Below are positions 8,054 to 17,116 of a DNA stretch of 64,000 nucleotides, piece by piece. The translations under genes were made by a program, and so were the position numbers. The stretch's first letter is position 1; the number at the start of each line of letters is the position of its first letter. The DNA comes from Bifidobacterium sp. (lineage in GTDB: Bacteria; Actinomycetota; Actinomycetes; Actinomycetales; Bifidobacteriaceae), in the NCBI RefSeq assembly GCF_022640935.1, contig NZ_JALCCV010000004.1:31211-95210 (forward strand). Direction: 5' to 3'. The notes beneath the pieces were generated by a model. It was not told the DNA's origin and did no database searches. It saw only the letters and a list, made by a program, of their open reading frames with translations.

Positions 8054-10001
8054 TGAAACATCCTTCAATCTGGTTGCCTCCCATCTCATCGATGAGCTCT
8101 CGCAGCGGGCCTTCCCGGTTAAGCAATTGCGTTGGCGCGCCCGCATCCACGATGCGGCCTTCGTCAAGCACGAGCACCTTATCGACATTCGCCAGCCAGT
8201 GCAGACGGTGCGTGGCGAATATCACCAGGTGATCGTGCATAAGCGGCAGCAGGGTCTGTTTGAGCTCGTATTCGGTCTCAATGTCCAGGTGTGCGGTCGG
8301 CTCGTCAAACAACAGAATAGAGCGTGATCCGTCGGCGATGACCCGGGCCAAGGCGATGCGCTGGGCCTGCCCTCCGCTGATGCCGCGATTGCCCTCGCCG
8401 ATCAGCGTGTCCAAACCATCGGGAAGCATGCCGAGCCAATCGCCCAGTCCGGCCTGCTCGGCGGCGTCGCGCACATCGTCGGCGCCCGCTGACTGGTTGT
8501 AGAAGCGGATGTTATCAGCGATGGAGCCGCTGAAAATATACGGCGTCTGCGGAATATAGCTGATATGCCGCTGCCATGCGGGCGCGTTGAAGTGCGCGCG
8601 CTGCTGACCATCAAGTTCAATGTCCCCCTGCTGGGGAATGTTGAAACCGGCCAGCATATTGATCAGCGTTGACTTGCCTGCGCCCGATCGGCCGATGATG
8701 GCGACTTTCTCGAAGCCGTGCAGCGTGAAGGACAGGTCGTGCAACGCGGGATGGGCATCACCGGGTTGACTGGCTGCGACGGCACCCGCTGTGGCGATTG
8801 CGACGCTGGCCGTGTTGCTGGAAATACCGGTATCAGCCTCATCCGCGCCGTTATTCTCATCGCTGACCTTGCCGCCGGCGTCGTTGGCGTCGTCACTGCC
8901 TTTTGCGCCGGTTGCGCCACCGTTAGCATCATGCGCACGGCGTTCATGCACACTGTGTTCATACACGCTGTGTTCATACACAAACGCAAGCCCGCGCACC
9001 TTCAGCGTGCTGCCGTTCCCCCAGCCTGGCCAGTCAAGGCCGTCGTCTTGTTCAGGTTCGGGCGTACCGAGCAGTCCGTTGATGTCTTGCAGTGCGTTCT
9101 TGCCGTTGAGCGTCGCGTGATAGTCGTCGCCGAACTGGCGGATGGGCAGGAAGTATTCCGGCGCGAGAATCAGCGAAAACAGCGCCGGAAACAGCACTAC
9201 CGTGCCGTTGATCAGCGCGTTGCCCAGAGCTACGGCCATGATCGCAATCGCCAAAGTCGTGAAGAAGTCGAGCGCGAAGGTGGAGGTCATCGCTACTCTG
9301 AGCACGCTGTTCGTGCGCTTGCGGAAGCGATCGCTGGCGCTGGCGACCGTGCGCTCGTACTCCTTGTCGACGCCCAGCATCCGCAGGGTCGGCAGGCCCA
9401 GAATCGTGTCGACGAACGTGTTGCTCAGCGCGCGGAATTCGGCGTATTGCTTGTCGGATTTGTCGCGGGCCGCGATGCCCAGGATAGCCATGAAGAAGAA
9501 CAGCAGCGGCAGCACGAGCAGCAGCACGAGGCCGCTGAGCCAGCTTTGCGACCAAACGGCGACCAGCACGATGGCCGGGATGAACGACATATCCATCATC
9601 TTCGGCAGCACAGTCCGGATGTAGGTCTTGGTCTGGTCGAGTCCCTCGATCAGCATGGTCACCGATGCGCCCGTTCCCCGCTTGGCCAATGCTGCCGGCC
9701 CGAGCCGGAAGACCTTGCGCTGCACTTGCGGCCGCAGCTCATCGACAACGCCACCGGCATAATACGTGGCGACGCGCTGCTTGCCCACTTCGCACAGCTG
9801 CCGACAGGCGAAGGCCGTGCCGAATATCGCCACGGGCAACAGCAGCGACGCCATGGCATGCCGCTGCCAGATCTCCACCAACGCGCGTGTCAGGCCATAG
9901 GCCTGCGCCACGATGCTGGCGCCCTGCGCCAGCGAAAGCACCGCCAGCAAACCCGTGGTCCTTCTGAACCCGGGAAATCGGAACAGTCTTTTGTCGATCA
10001 T
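8034..10001 (-). CDS. cydD: Thiol reductant ABC exporter subunit CydD
   Basis: Partner of CydC. The membrane domain comes first (LLAVLSLAQGASIVAQAYG onward), then an ATPase domain with Walker A GRSGAGKST, signature GISGGQAQR and ILLFDEPTAHLD. At 655 residues it is longer than typical CydD because a low-complexity segment of about 80 residues (VYEHS repeats, then Asp/Gly/Ala-rich sequence) interrupts the start of the nucleotide-binding domain between LAFVYEHS and HDLSFTLHG. ATG 10001 has AAGG seven bases upstream. The gene lies 476 nt downstream of cydB, so it may have its own promoter. Confidence 0.92.
   Translation of the reverse strand: MIDKRLFRFPGFRRTTGLLAVLSLAQGASIVAQAYGLTRALVEIWQRHAMASLLLPVAIFGTAFACRQLCEVGKQRVATYYAGGVVDELRPQVQRKVFRLGPAALAKRGTGASVTMLIEGLDQTKTYIRTVLPKMMDMSFIPAIVLVAVWSQSWLSGLVLLLVLPLLFFFMAILGIAARDKSDKQYAEFRALSNTFVDTILGLPTLRMLGVDKEYERTVASASDRFRKRTNSVLRVAMTSTFALDFFTTLAIAIMAVALGNALINGTVVLFPALFSLILAPEYFLPIRQFGDDYHATLNGKNALQDINGLLGTPEPEQDDGLDWPGWGNGSTLKVRGLAFVYEHSVYEHSVHERRAHDANGGATGAKGSDDANDAGGKVSDENNGADEADTGISSNTASVAIATAGAVAASQPGDAHPALHDLSFTLHGFEKVAIIGRSGAGKSTLINMLAGFNIPQQGDIELDGQQRAHFNAPAWQRHISYIPQTPYIFSGSIADNIRFYNQSAGADDVRDAAEQAGLGDWLGMLPDGLDTLIGEGNRGISGGQAQRIALARVIADGSRSILLFDEPTAHLDIETEYELKQTLLPLMHDHLVIFATHRLHWLANVDKVLVLDEGRIVDAGAPTQLLNREGPLRELIDEMGGNQIEGCFNGQRRE
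8942..8986 (+). repeat. Three 15-bp tandem repeats inside cydD
   Basis: Three consecutive in-frame 15-nt units begin GTTCAT(G/A)CAC at 8942, 8957 and 8972. On the minus strand they encode repeated VYEHS/VHE units at the beginning of the low-complexity insert of CydD. The length is a multiple of three, so copy-number change would keep the frame. Confidence 0.85.
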
Positions 10002-10477
10002 CGCACGCCTTCTTGTCTCATTGCAGTGAACCGCGACACTGCTGTACGTATGCACATGGAAAACCTGTATGCCTTTTAGGCCGTACATCGCCGACGCCTA
10101 TGCGTGCATCGCTGCAGCCATTGCAATCGTAATCTGGCCGCACGCGGATATTCCCTGCCAACAGCGACCTGCCTGCGCTATGTGAGGAGATAATCAACTC
10201 TTGCGGAGATCTATCTGCGTTGTGCAGGGCGTTATTTCGCGAGCATCATGTATCGGGCTGCTGGAAATCGTCATTTTTCTACCAAGGCTCGAGGTGTCAT
10301 GAGATTAGCGTCTCAACCAGCGCAGATACATGCCACATGGTGTTTATTCGAAGTATTCCGCCATTCAAAACCAGCTATTTGCGCGCCGCCTGGACGCAGC
10401 TAGCTGCAGCTCGTTCGAAGGCTGCGTCGGCATATGCCGACGCAGCCTTCGACAGCCCAGCCCGCCCTCAGCCGCTG
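10002..10477. other. Intergenic region between cydB and cydD
   Basis: 476 nt with no convincing reading frame. It holds the 38-bp palindrome described separately (10415-10452) and must carry any promoter specific to cydDC. I saw no redox-regulator (Rex-like) inverted repeat. Confidence 0.6.
10415..10452 (-). terminator. Perfect 38-bp palindrome after cydB
   Basis: TCGAAGGCTGCGTCGGCA and its exact reverse complement meet at a central CATATG (10431-10436), with no loop bases between arms. It starts 26 nt after the cydB stop on the minus strand. No T-run follows on either strand, so a hairpin that stabilises the cydAB message or pauses transcription is as likely as a classical terminator. Confidence 0.55.
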
Positions 10478-11509
10478 TTACTCCGCGTATTTCAGATTGG
10501 CGTCAGGCGCATCGACAGCGGGCAGACGCTTGCGTTGGATGGCGTAGCTCCACGCGAAGTACGCCACGACGGCCGGCAGCAGCACGCACAGCACGACGGT
10601 CATGATGGCCATGGTGTACGGAGAAGCCGCGGCATCCTTGATGAGCAGATCATTGGCCGCATCGGTCGCGATCATCACGCGCGGGAAGAGACCATTGAAG
10701 ATGAAGGCGATGATCCCCGCCAGCGTCACGGCCGACGAAATGAAGGCCCAGCCACCGCGATGGGCGAGCGCGGAAGCATGCCCGGCGATGGTCGCCGCGA
10801 GTATCACCACGGTGATCAGCCAGCTCGAAACCGGGCGCACCGCATAGAAATCGGTGAAGATCAGCGCAAGCACCACGAACGCTGCGAGCGCTGGATAGGC
10901 GATCCAATAGGCCTTCTGCGTCACATTGAGCATCTTGCGCGACATGACGCGGTCGAGCTTGAGGCTCAGGAAATGCAGCCCATGCACGAAGCAGAAGAAC
11001 ACGACGGCGACGCCGCCGATCACAGACAGCCAGTTGAATACGTCGAAGAAGCCAGCCCATGCGTTGCCATCGCTGTCCATCGGCACACCCTGGATGAGGC
11101 TGGTGAGCATCATCCCCAAGAAGAACGGCGCGGCGAGGCTGCCGACGAAATTCGCCCACTGCCATACCGAACGCTCGCGGTCGGTGAGCGCATGCGCGGA
11201 GAATTCGAACGATACGCCGCGCAGAATGAGTCCGACGAGCACCAGAAACAGCAGAATGTAATAGCCGGAGAACAGGCTGGCATACCACAGCGGGAACGCC
11301 GCGAACATGGCGCCGCCGGCGGTGATGAGCCACACTTCGTTGCCATCCCAATGCGGGCCGATGGCACGCATGAACAGGCTGCGCTCGCGGCCATTCTCCG
11401 CAATAAAGCGCGTGGCCATGCCGACGCCGAAGTCGAGGCCGTCAAACGCAAGGAACAGCGCGAACAACAGCGCGATGACGATGAACCATAAGCCTTCCAG
11501 GAAATTCAT
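10478..11509 (-). CDS. cydB: Cytochrome bd ubiquinol oxidase subunit II
   Basis: Second subunit of the quinol oxidase that reduces O2 to water. The 343-residue membrane protein has about eight to nine hydrophobic helices, beginning LEGLWFIVIALLFALFLAF with the typical FDGLDFGVGM segment, and includes GPHWDGNEVWLITAGGAMF, both characteristic of CydB. The start ATG overlaps the cydA stop (ATGA), showing translational coupling, and an AAAGGAG lies 12 nt upstream. It shapes and stabilises the complex with CydA. Confidence 0.96.
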   Translation of the reverse strand: MNFLEGLWFIVIALLFALFLAFDGLDFGVGMATRFIAENGRERSLFMRAIGPHWDGNEVWLITAGGAMFAAFPLWYASLFSGYYILLFLVLVGLILRGVSFEFSAHALTDRERSVWQWANFVGSLAAPFFLGMMLTSLIQGVPMDSDGNAWAGFFDVFNWLSVIGGVAVVFFCFVHGLHFLSLKLDRVMSRKMLNVTQKAYWIAYPALAAFVVLALIFTDFYAVRPVSSWLITVVILAATIAGHASALAHRGGWAFISSAVTLAGIIAFIFNGLFPRVMIATDAANDLLIKDAAASPYTMAIMTVVLCVLLPAVVAYFAWSYAIQRKRLPAVDAPDANLKYAE

Positions 11510-13011
11510 GAGAGTGCCACGCTCCTTTCAGTACCACCTGCGTTGCCAGAAATCGAACCAGTTGATTGAGCAGACACAGGCGATGTGCGTTCAGCCGCCC
11601 TGGCTTTGCCGGCCGGCAGCTCGCCCTCGCCGTCGGGGCCTTGGTAGAGCACCCGGCGCGAGTAGAAGATCATCACCGCTCCGAGCAGCAGGAACAGCAG
11701 GAAGTAGACGATGTTGGTGAATAGCAGGCTCGGCACGGTCGCGGTCGGCGAGACGCCGTCGGCGATGGTCAGCAGCCCGTAGACGATCCATGGGTAACGC
11801 CCGAGCTCGGTGATGAGCCAGCCGCCGGTGGTGCCGATGAACGGTGTGAAGGTGCACGCCCCCATAATCCACAGCAGCCAGCGGTAGTTCATCAGCGTGT
11901 CCTTGCCTTTGCGCGTGAACCATAGCGCCAGGATCGACGCCAGCCCCGCTATTGCCGCGGACAGCGCCATGAATCTGAAGCTCCAGAACAGCGTGGTGAC
12001 CGGCACATAGTAGTTCATGTCCTTGCCGAACTTCGCGTCGTACTGCTCATGCAGCTCTTTGTTGACCGTGTTCATGCCCTTGACCGAGCCTGATGTGCTG
12101 TGATATGAGAGCAACGAGAGCATATAGGGGATCTCGATGCTGTTGGCGGTCTTGTCCTTCTCGTTGATCAGCGAGACGACGGCCCACGGGGCCGGGTCGC
12201 TGGTGTCGTCGTATATGGCCTCGGTCGCCGCGAATTTCATCGGCTGGTCCCTGATGATGAACTGGGTCTGCAAGTCGCCGGCGTACGTAGCGAATATGGC
12301 GCCGACGAGCGCAACGACCGCGCCGAAGCGGATCGACTTGGTGAAGAAGGCCTTGTCGCCGTCGTGCTGCTGCGTGCGCTTGTGCAGCATCCCGAAGGCG
12401 CTCATGCCCAGGATGATCATGCCGCCGGTCATCACCGCCGCGAAGATGACGTGCGGGAAGGCCCGCCACAGCTGCGGGTTTGCGACCACATCCATGAAGC
12501 TGCGCAGCCGCACGTGCCCGGTCGCCTTGTTGATCTCGAAGCCGGTCGGGTGCTGCATGAAGCTATTGGCCGCCAAGATCCAGATAGCCGAGAGGGTCGA
12601 GCCCAACCAAGTCAGCCACATGAATATCGCGTGCACGGCAGGCTTGAAGCGGTCCCAGGTGAACATCCACACGCCGATGAAGGTCGACTCCATGAAGAAG
12701 GCGAGCAGCGCCTCGATAGCCAAGGGGGCTCCGAAGATATCACCCATGAAACGCGAGTAGTTCGACCAGTTCATGCCGAACTGGAACTCCTGGATGATGC
12801 CGGTGACCACGCCCACGACGAAGCTCAGCAGGAAGATCTTGCCCCAAAATTTCGCCATTTTCAGGTACACGGGCTTCTTGTTCGCCGCGTACATCGTCTC
12901 CATGATGGCCACGGCGAGCGCCAGCCCGATAGAAACCGGGATGAAGAAGAAATGGTAGATGGTCGTCATCGCGAATTGGAATCGCGACAGCCCCAGAATG
13001 GATAGTCCCAC
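11506..13011 (-). CDS. cydA: Cytochrome bd ubiquinol oxidase subunit I
   Basis: Catalytic haem-bearing subunit of cytochrome bd oxidase; takes electrons from quinol and reduces oxygen. The N-terminus LSRFQFAMTTIYHFFFIPV contains the conserved His of the haem d site. GRYPWIVYGLLTIADGVSP matches the conserved GRQPW-type signature of CydA. At 501 residues with a moderate periplasmic loop it resembles the short Q-loop type. The start is GTG 13011, preceded by GAGG. It is the first gene of cydAB and lies downstream of ndh on the same strand, separated by a hairpin. Confidence 0.96.
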   Translation of the reverse strand: MGLSILGLSRFQFAMTTIYHFFFIPVSIGLALAVAIMETMYAANKKPVYLKMAKFWGKIFLLSFVVGVVTGIIQEFQFGMNWSNYSRFMGDIFGAPLAIEALLAFFMESTFIGVWMFTWDRFKPAVHAIFMWLTWLGSTLSAIWILAANSFMQHPTGFEINKATGHVRLRSFMDVVANPQLWRAFPHVIFAAVMTGGMIILGMSAFGMLHKRTQQHDGDKAFFTKSIRFGAVVALVGAIFATYAGDLQTQFIIRDQPMKFAATEAIYDDTSDPAPWAVVSLINEKDKTANSIEIPYMLSLLSYHSTSGSVKGMNTVNKELHEQYDAKFGKDMNYYVPVTTLFWSFRFMALSAAIAGLASILALWFTRKGKDTLMNYRWLLWIMGACTFTPFIGTTGGWLITELGRYPWIVYGLLTIADGVSPTATVPSLLFTNIVYFLLFLLLGAVMIFYSRRVLYQGPDGEGELPAGKARAAERTSPVSAQSTGSISGNAGGTERSVALS

Positions 13012-13084
13012 GATTATGCCTCTTTTCGAACGCTGCCTCGCACAATGGCAATTCGCACCTTACCGATCGTACGGTGTCATTGGC

Positions 13085-13116
13085 CGGGCCGTGGCCCATA
13101 TTCAATGCACGGCCCG
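13085..13116 (-). terminator. Hairpin between ndh and cydA
   Basis: CGGGCCGTG and CACGGCCCG pair over 9 bp around a 14-nt loop, 26 nt after the ndh stop on the minus strand. It likely separates ndh and cydAB transcripts at least in part. Confidence 0.5.
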
Positions 13117-13141
13117 ATCAATGCGGCAGCAGGTCAGCGGA

Positions 13142-14317
13142 TCAGTTGCTTTCCAGCATTTCCTTCACATGCGCGAGCTCAAGCACCGAGCGGTCATTGA
13201 CCAAGCGCTTGACCATGCCGACCTTGCGGCCCTTGAGCTTCCAGTGGCCCATCATATTGATTTGCGCCACGCCGGCGTGTGGGCCGAGCGAGCAGACCGT
13301 GCCCACGCTCTTGAACACGAACTTGCCCGTTTCGCGCCCGGACAGCTTCGCCGCAATGTTGGCCGCGGCTGCGTCGGCCTGCGCGATCGAGATCTGCGCG
13401 GTCGTGGGATACGGCCGGCCCGACTGTGCATCCGGCACGGCGCTGACGTCGCCGACGAGGAACTCGTTCGGGTGGCCCTTGACCGACAGGTCCTGCTGGA
13501 CCATGACCCGGTTGCGCCGCTGCTCGTAGCCGGAATCGCAGATCACGTGGCTGCCGCGCACACCGGTGGTCCAGATGATCGTGTTGGCATGGAATTCCTG
13601 GTCTCCTGCCACCACGACGCCGGGGCGGACTTCAGTGATCGCCACGCCGGTATGCATGGCGACGCCTTTGCCGGTGAGATAGTCGAGCGCCCAAGTCGCC
13701 AGATTCTCGGGCAGCATTCCAAGCACCTTCGGCGACGCCTCGATGCAGATGAGCTGAATCAGATCCTCAGGCAGCGAATATTCCTTCGCCAGCTGCGGCA
13801 AGCGCCATGTGAGCTCGCCAAGCAGCTCGATGCCGGTGAACCCGGCCCCGCACACCACGATGTGCAAATCGTTCTCGTCATGGCTGGTCGCATAGTTCGC
13901 CAGCGTCTTCTCCATATGCTTGCGCACCGCGAGCGCAGAATCGATGTTATTAAACGACATGCTGTTCTCCTCGGCGCCTGGGATGCCGAAGGTTTCGGAT
14001 TCGAAGCCCAGCGCATTGACCAGATAGTCATAGGCCAGCGGCTCGCCCTTCTTGAGGATCACCTGGCTATGCTCACGGTCGATGCGCTCGACCGTGTCGA
14101 TGACCACGTCAACCGTGTCCGGAACCGTGTCACGGATGTCAAACGTGATGTCGGAGAGTTCCTTGTTTCCCGCCACGACCTCGTGCAGCTGCGTGGATTC
14201 GTAATGGTAAGGGTGATCGTTGACCAGGACGATGCGGGCATCGACCTTCTCGTGGATCAGCCGCTTGACTGTGCGCATGCCCGCATAACCCGCGCCTAGA
14301 ACAGCAATTGTCGCCAT
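13142..14317 (-). CDS. ndh: Type II NADH:quinone oxidoreductase (NDH-2)
   Basis: Single-subunit, non-pumping flavoenzyme that passes electrons from NADH to quinone at the membrane face. The FAD-binding GAGYAG motif starts at residue 8 (IAVLGAGYAGMRTVKRL). The NADH-binding fold is around VVCGAGFTGIELLGEL. The region near FLVGDVSAVPDAQSGRPYPTTAQ is the second FAD contact typical of NDH-2. At 391 residues it is close to the usual 390-430. ATG 14317 has AAGGTGG upstream. Minus-strand TATAAT at 14413-14418 is a good -10 candidate without a convincing -35. It sits just upstream of cydAB, consistent with a short NADH-to-oxygen chain. Confidence 0.9.
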   Translation of the reverse strand: MATIAVLGAGYAGMRTVKRLIHEKVDARIVLVNDHPYHYESTQLHEVVAGNKELSDITFDIRDTVPDTVDVVIDTVERIDREHSQVILKKGEPLAYDYLVNALGFESETFGIPGAEENSMSFNNIDSALAVRKHMEKTLANYATSHDENDLHIVVCGAGFTGIELLGELTWRLPQLAKEYSLPEDLIQLICIEASPKVLGMLPENLATWALDYLTGKGVAMHTGVAITEVRPGVVVAGDQEFHANTIIWTTGVRGSHVICDSGYEQRRNRVMVQQDLSVKGHPNEFLVGDVSAVPDAQSGRPYPTTAQISIAQADAAAANIAAKLSGRETGKFVFKSVGTVCSLGPHAGVAQINMMGHWKLKGRKVGMVKRLVNDRSVLELAHVKEMLESN

Positions 14318-14740
14318 AATGCCACCTTCGTATGATGAGATCTCTTCTTCCATGGGCAGCGTCAAACGACGCCGCATCGCGCCGCGTCGAACCTCCGCCC
14401 AAATTACGAATTCATTATATATACCGATGGCTTTCGCAACAGTCCCGAAGCGCAACGCACGCCCTATTCGGGCGATTATGAGGGAAATATCACATTTCGA
14501 AGACACGATGTCGCGAAAATGCGGCGCAGCCGTCAAAGCCGTGCAGAAGCAGCTGGTGCATACGGACGCGGCGATGACGCCGGATGCGCACGCGGATCCG
14601 TTCGATGATGATCTTGATGGCGTGAGCGAAGCCCTGAATGGCATTCTTCTCAGGTATGCGACCAAAACGTGCCCAAAACAGATTTCGAAGGCAGCGCGAA
14701 TCTTTCTTTTCCCAGTACCCCCCGTCCCTTGTTTCCGTTG
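14318..14740. other. Intergenic region upstream of ndh
   Basis: About 420 nt between ndh (-) and tRNA-Leu (-). The frames present are open by chance and overlap the tRNA. It includes the candidate ndh -10 at 14413-14418. I see no gene in it. Confidence 0.5.
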
Positions 14741-14824
14741 TGCACACAAAGGGACTCGAACCCTCAAGGCCGCAAGGCCACAGGAACCTAAATCCTGCGC
14801 GTATACCAATTCCGCCATGTGTGC
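14741..14824 (-). tRNA. tRNA-Leu (anticodon TAG)
   Basis: Class II tRNA on the minus strand. The acceptor stem GCACACA pairs with TGTGTGC. The D-arm is GCGGAATTGGTATACGC. The anticodon stem CAGGA/TCCTG encloses TTTAGGT with anticodon TAG (plus-strand 14788-14790). The long variable arm TGGCCTTGCGGCCTTGA forms a hairpin, and the T-arm is GGGTTCGAGTCCC. CCA is not encoded, so it must be added by the CCA-adding enzyme, unlike the Thr tRNA in this window. Confidence 0.96.
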
Positions 14825-15172
14825 AACAGCCCTGCGACCGCGACAGTCGCAGGGCCTTCATTAATCTAGCATGCCTGCAGGAGTGACGAACCGGCGAACA
14901 TGCGATGACGCGGATCTGGCACTATCTCGGTCCTGATGTGGGGATGCGCTGTATGAGACCACTCAGTCATCACTACCCTCGCACTAATCGAACCCTAGCG
15001 CGGGGAATGCGACGGATCGGAATGATAACGACGCTGAGCGAGGATGGCACTGGGTGAAACGCCGCTGGGCAAGAACGACACGGAGGGCGCCGGCATCAAT
15101 AGGCGCCACGACTTATCATGGCGGTGGCGCGCCATACGCGAAGGCCGCCGCCAGACCTACGAAGAGGAAGTC
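14825..15172. other. Intergenic region between tRNA-Leu and the AEC transporter gene
   Basis: 348 nt. It must hold the promoters of tRNA-Leu (-) and of the AEC transporter gene (+). I cannot assign boxes with confidence and see no gene. Confidence 0.45.
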
Positions 15173-16174
15173 ATGTCCGCGATCATCCAACCGGCGACGC
15201 TGGTGCTCATCATTCTGGCGGGCTACCTGTTCAAACGCATGCACCTGTTTGGCTCGCGCGATTATCGCATTGTGCAGACCGCGGAATTCAATCTGATCTT
15301 GCCAGGCGCCATTGCCTACTCTTTCGCCACCAACCCGCACGATGTCAGTCTGCTCGCGGTTTCGGCGTTTTCGCTGACGGCCGCCCTGCTGCCTTCGCTG
15401 CTGATCTACCTGTGTTCGCGGCACCGCCCGGTGAGCGACCGAGCGTTTCTCATGCTCAATGGATCCGGTTTCAACATCGGCTGCTTCTGCTTCCCTGTTC
15501 TTCAGTCGCTGTTGGGGTCTCCGGCGCTTGTCCCCGCAGCGATGTTCGATATTGGCAACAGCGTCATGGTCGCGGCAGGAACCAATGTCATCATGCAGAC
15601 GCTGCTGCACATCGAACCGGGGAAAACCTTGGCGCAGCAGCACGCTGGGCAGTCTCCGACGCTGCCGTACATGCGCCCAATGGATCATGACGCCCGGCGG
15701 TTGCAACGTCGCGCCCTGTATCGCAATGTGGCGCGCGGGTTCCTGTCTTCGGCCTCATTCGACACGTATATCCTGATGGTGCTGCTCATGCTGATTGGCG
15801 TTACGCTGCCGGACTGGATCACGACGGTGGCCAGCCCCTTTTACTCCGCCAATGCCTTCTGCTCGATGCTCATGGTCGGCATGCTCACCGAATTGCCCCG
15901 GGATATGCACGACATCAAGGCCGTTCTCGAGATCATCGGCTGGCGGCTGCCTTGTTCGCTGGCGTTCGCTGCCGCAGCTTGGTTCCTGCTCCCTTTCGAC
16001 CCGATCGTGCGCGAGGCCGTAGCCTTGTGCTGTCTCGCCCCCACGGCGATTTTCGCCACGATGTTCACAGACAAAGTGCTGGGCAACGCTCGGCTCGCAG
16101 GCTTCACGCTATCCGTGACGGCCGTGATCGCCATCATCATGATGATGGGATTCCATTTGCTCGTCGGTGCATGA
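15173..16174 (+). CDS. AEC family (auxin efflux carrier-like) transporter
   Basis: A 333-residue integral membrane protein with about ten hydrophobic segments split by a hydrophilic loop near residues 145-175 (HIEPGKTLAQQHAGQSPTL onward). It begins IIQPATLVLIILAGYLFKR and contains the family segment LNGSGFNIGCFCFPVLQ and, late in the protein, CCLAPTAIFATMFTDKVLG. AEC permeases export or import small organic acids such as malate in bacteria; the substrate here is unknown. ATG 15173 has GAGGAAG upstream and removes 43 arginine-rich codons that do not resemble the family. Confidence 0.88.
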   Translation: MSAIIQPATLVLIILAGYLFKRMHLFGSRDYRIVQTAEFNLILPGAIAYSFATNPHDVSLLAVSAFSLTAALLPSLLIYLCSRHRPVSDRAFLMLNGSGFNIGCFCFPVLQSLLGSPALVPAAMFDIGNSVMVAAGTNVIMQTLLHIEPGKTLAQQHAGQSPTLPYMRPMDHDARRLQRRALYRNVARGFLSSASFDTYILMVLLMLIGVTLPDWITTVASPFYSANAFCSMLMVGMLTELPRDMHDIKAVLEIIGWRLPCSLAFAAAAWFLLPFDPIVREAVALCCLAPTAIFATMFTDKVLGNARLAGFTLSVTAVIAIIMMMGFHLLVGA

Positions 16175-16226
16175 TGCGGCGCGGCCGACACCTTTTCCGC
16201 GAAAACAACACATGCGCGAGGCATCC

Positions 16227-16922
16227 TCAGCCTAACAGGCGTTCAATGTCGGGCATCAGGGCGGCGATGGCCTTGCCGCGATGGGAGATCGCATTCTTTT
16301 CAGTCGGAACCATTTCGGCGCTGGTCAACGGCTCGCCCTGCTCGTTCGTGCGATTCGGCTGGTCGTCCGGCACGAAGAGCGGGTCGTAGCCGAAGCCGTG
16401 TTCGCCGCGCGGCGAGCGGATGATCCTGCCCGGCATATCGCCGGTTTCCACGTATTGAACCGCGATGTCATACGTGACCGAATCAGCCTCAACCTGCACC
16501 TCGGCATTGCTGCGTGCAAGGGCTTCCGGCACTGCGAGCGCGGCCGCGCAGCGGAAGCGCGCCGTGCGATGCACATCGGGTATATCCGCGAGCTGGGCCA
16601 GCAGCAGAGCGTTATTCGCCTGGTCATCGCCGTGGACGCCTGACCAGCGTGCCGAAAGAATGCCAGGCGCGGCTCCCAGCACGTCGACGATCAGCCCGCT
16701 GTCGTCGGCGAGGGCGGGCAGGCCGGTGCGGCCAGCGACATCACGCGCCTTGAGCAACGCGTTTTCCGCGAAGCTTGCGCCGGTCTCCACTGGATCCGGC
16801 AATCCCAACGACCCGGCGGAGACGAGTTCGACCTTCTGCGCTAAATCACCCAGATCCTGCTGCATAATGCGGCGGATTTCGAAGAGCTTGCCCTCGTTAT
16901 GCGTCGCGACCACGATTCTCAT
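16227..16922 (-). CDS. rdgB: Non-canonical purine NTP pyrophosphatase (RdgB/HAM1 family)
   Basis: Hydrolyses dITP, ITP and XTP to monophosphates, keeping deaminated purines out of nucleic acids. The start MRIVVATHNEGKLFEIRRI carries the family's N-terminal ATxNxGK motif. LADDSGLIVDVLGAAPGILSA is the conserved DDSGL motif, and GEHGFGYDPLFVPD and the C-terminal SHRGKAIAAL are also typical. The 231 residues include a small insert around DDQPNRTNEQGEPLTS. ATG 16922 follows AAGGAGC. It is divergent from pncB over a 194-nt shared promoter region. Confidence 0.95.
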   Translation of the reverse strand: MRIVVATHNEGKLFEIRRIMQQDLGDLAQKVELVSAGSLGLPDPVETGASFAENALLKARDVAGRTGLPALADDSGLIVDVLGAAPGILSARWSGVHGDDQANNALLLAQLADIPDVHRTARFRCAAALAVPEALARSNAEVQVEADSVTYDIAVQYVETGDMPGRIIRSPRGEHGFGYDPLFVPDDQPNRTNEQGEPLTSAEMVPTEKNAISHRGKAIAALMPDIERLLG

Positions 16923-17116
16923 GATTATTGCTCCTTCTCGGCCTGAATCAGATGCACGGCCTAGTGACCCGGGATCGCGCCCGATTCCACCGTGATTCAG
17001 CCCATCGTACAATCGGAATCGAACGTGTGCAGAGCGAACGGTTAGACTTGAGGTCGGCGTTCGATTCACCACGCCATGTGCAACTGCGCGCGACTACGCA
17101 CGACGAAAGGGCGACG

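Noticed and set aside
13012..13141. Rex/FNR-type operator upstream of cydA
   Set aside because: No TTGTGA-N6-TCACAA or related repeat is visible.
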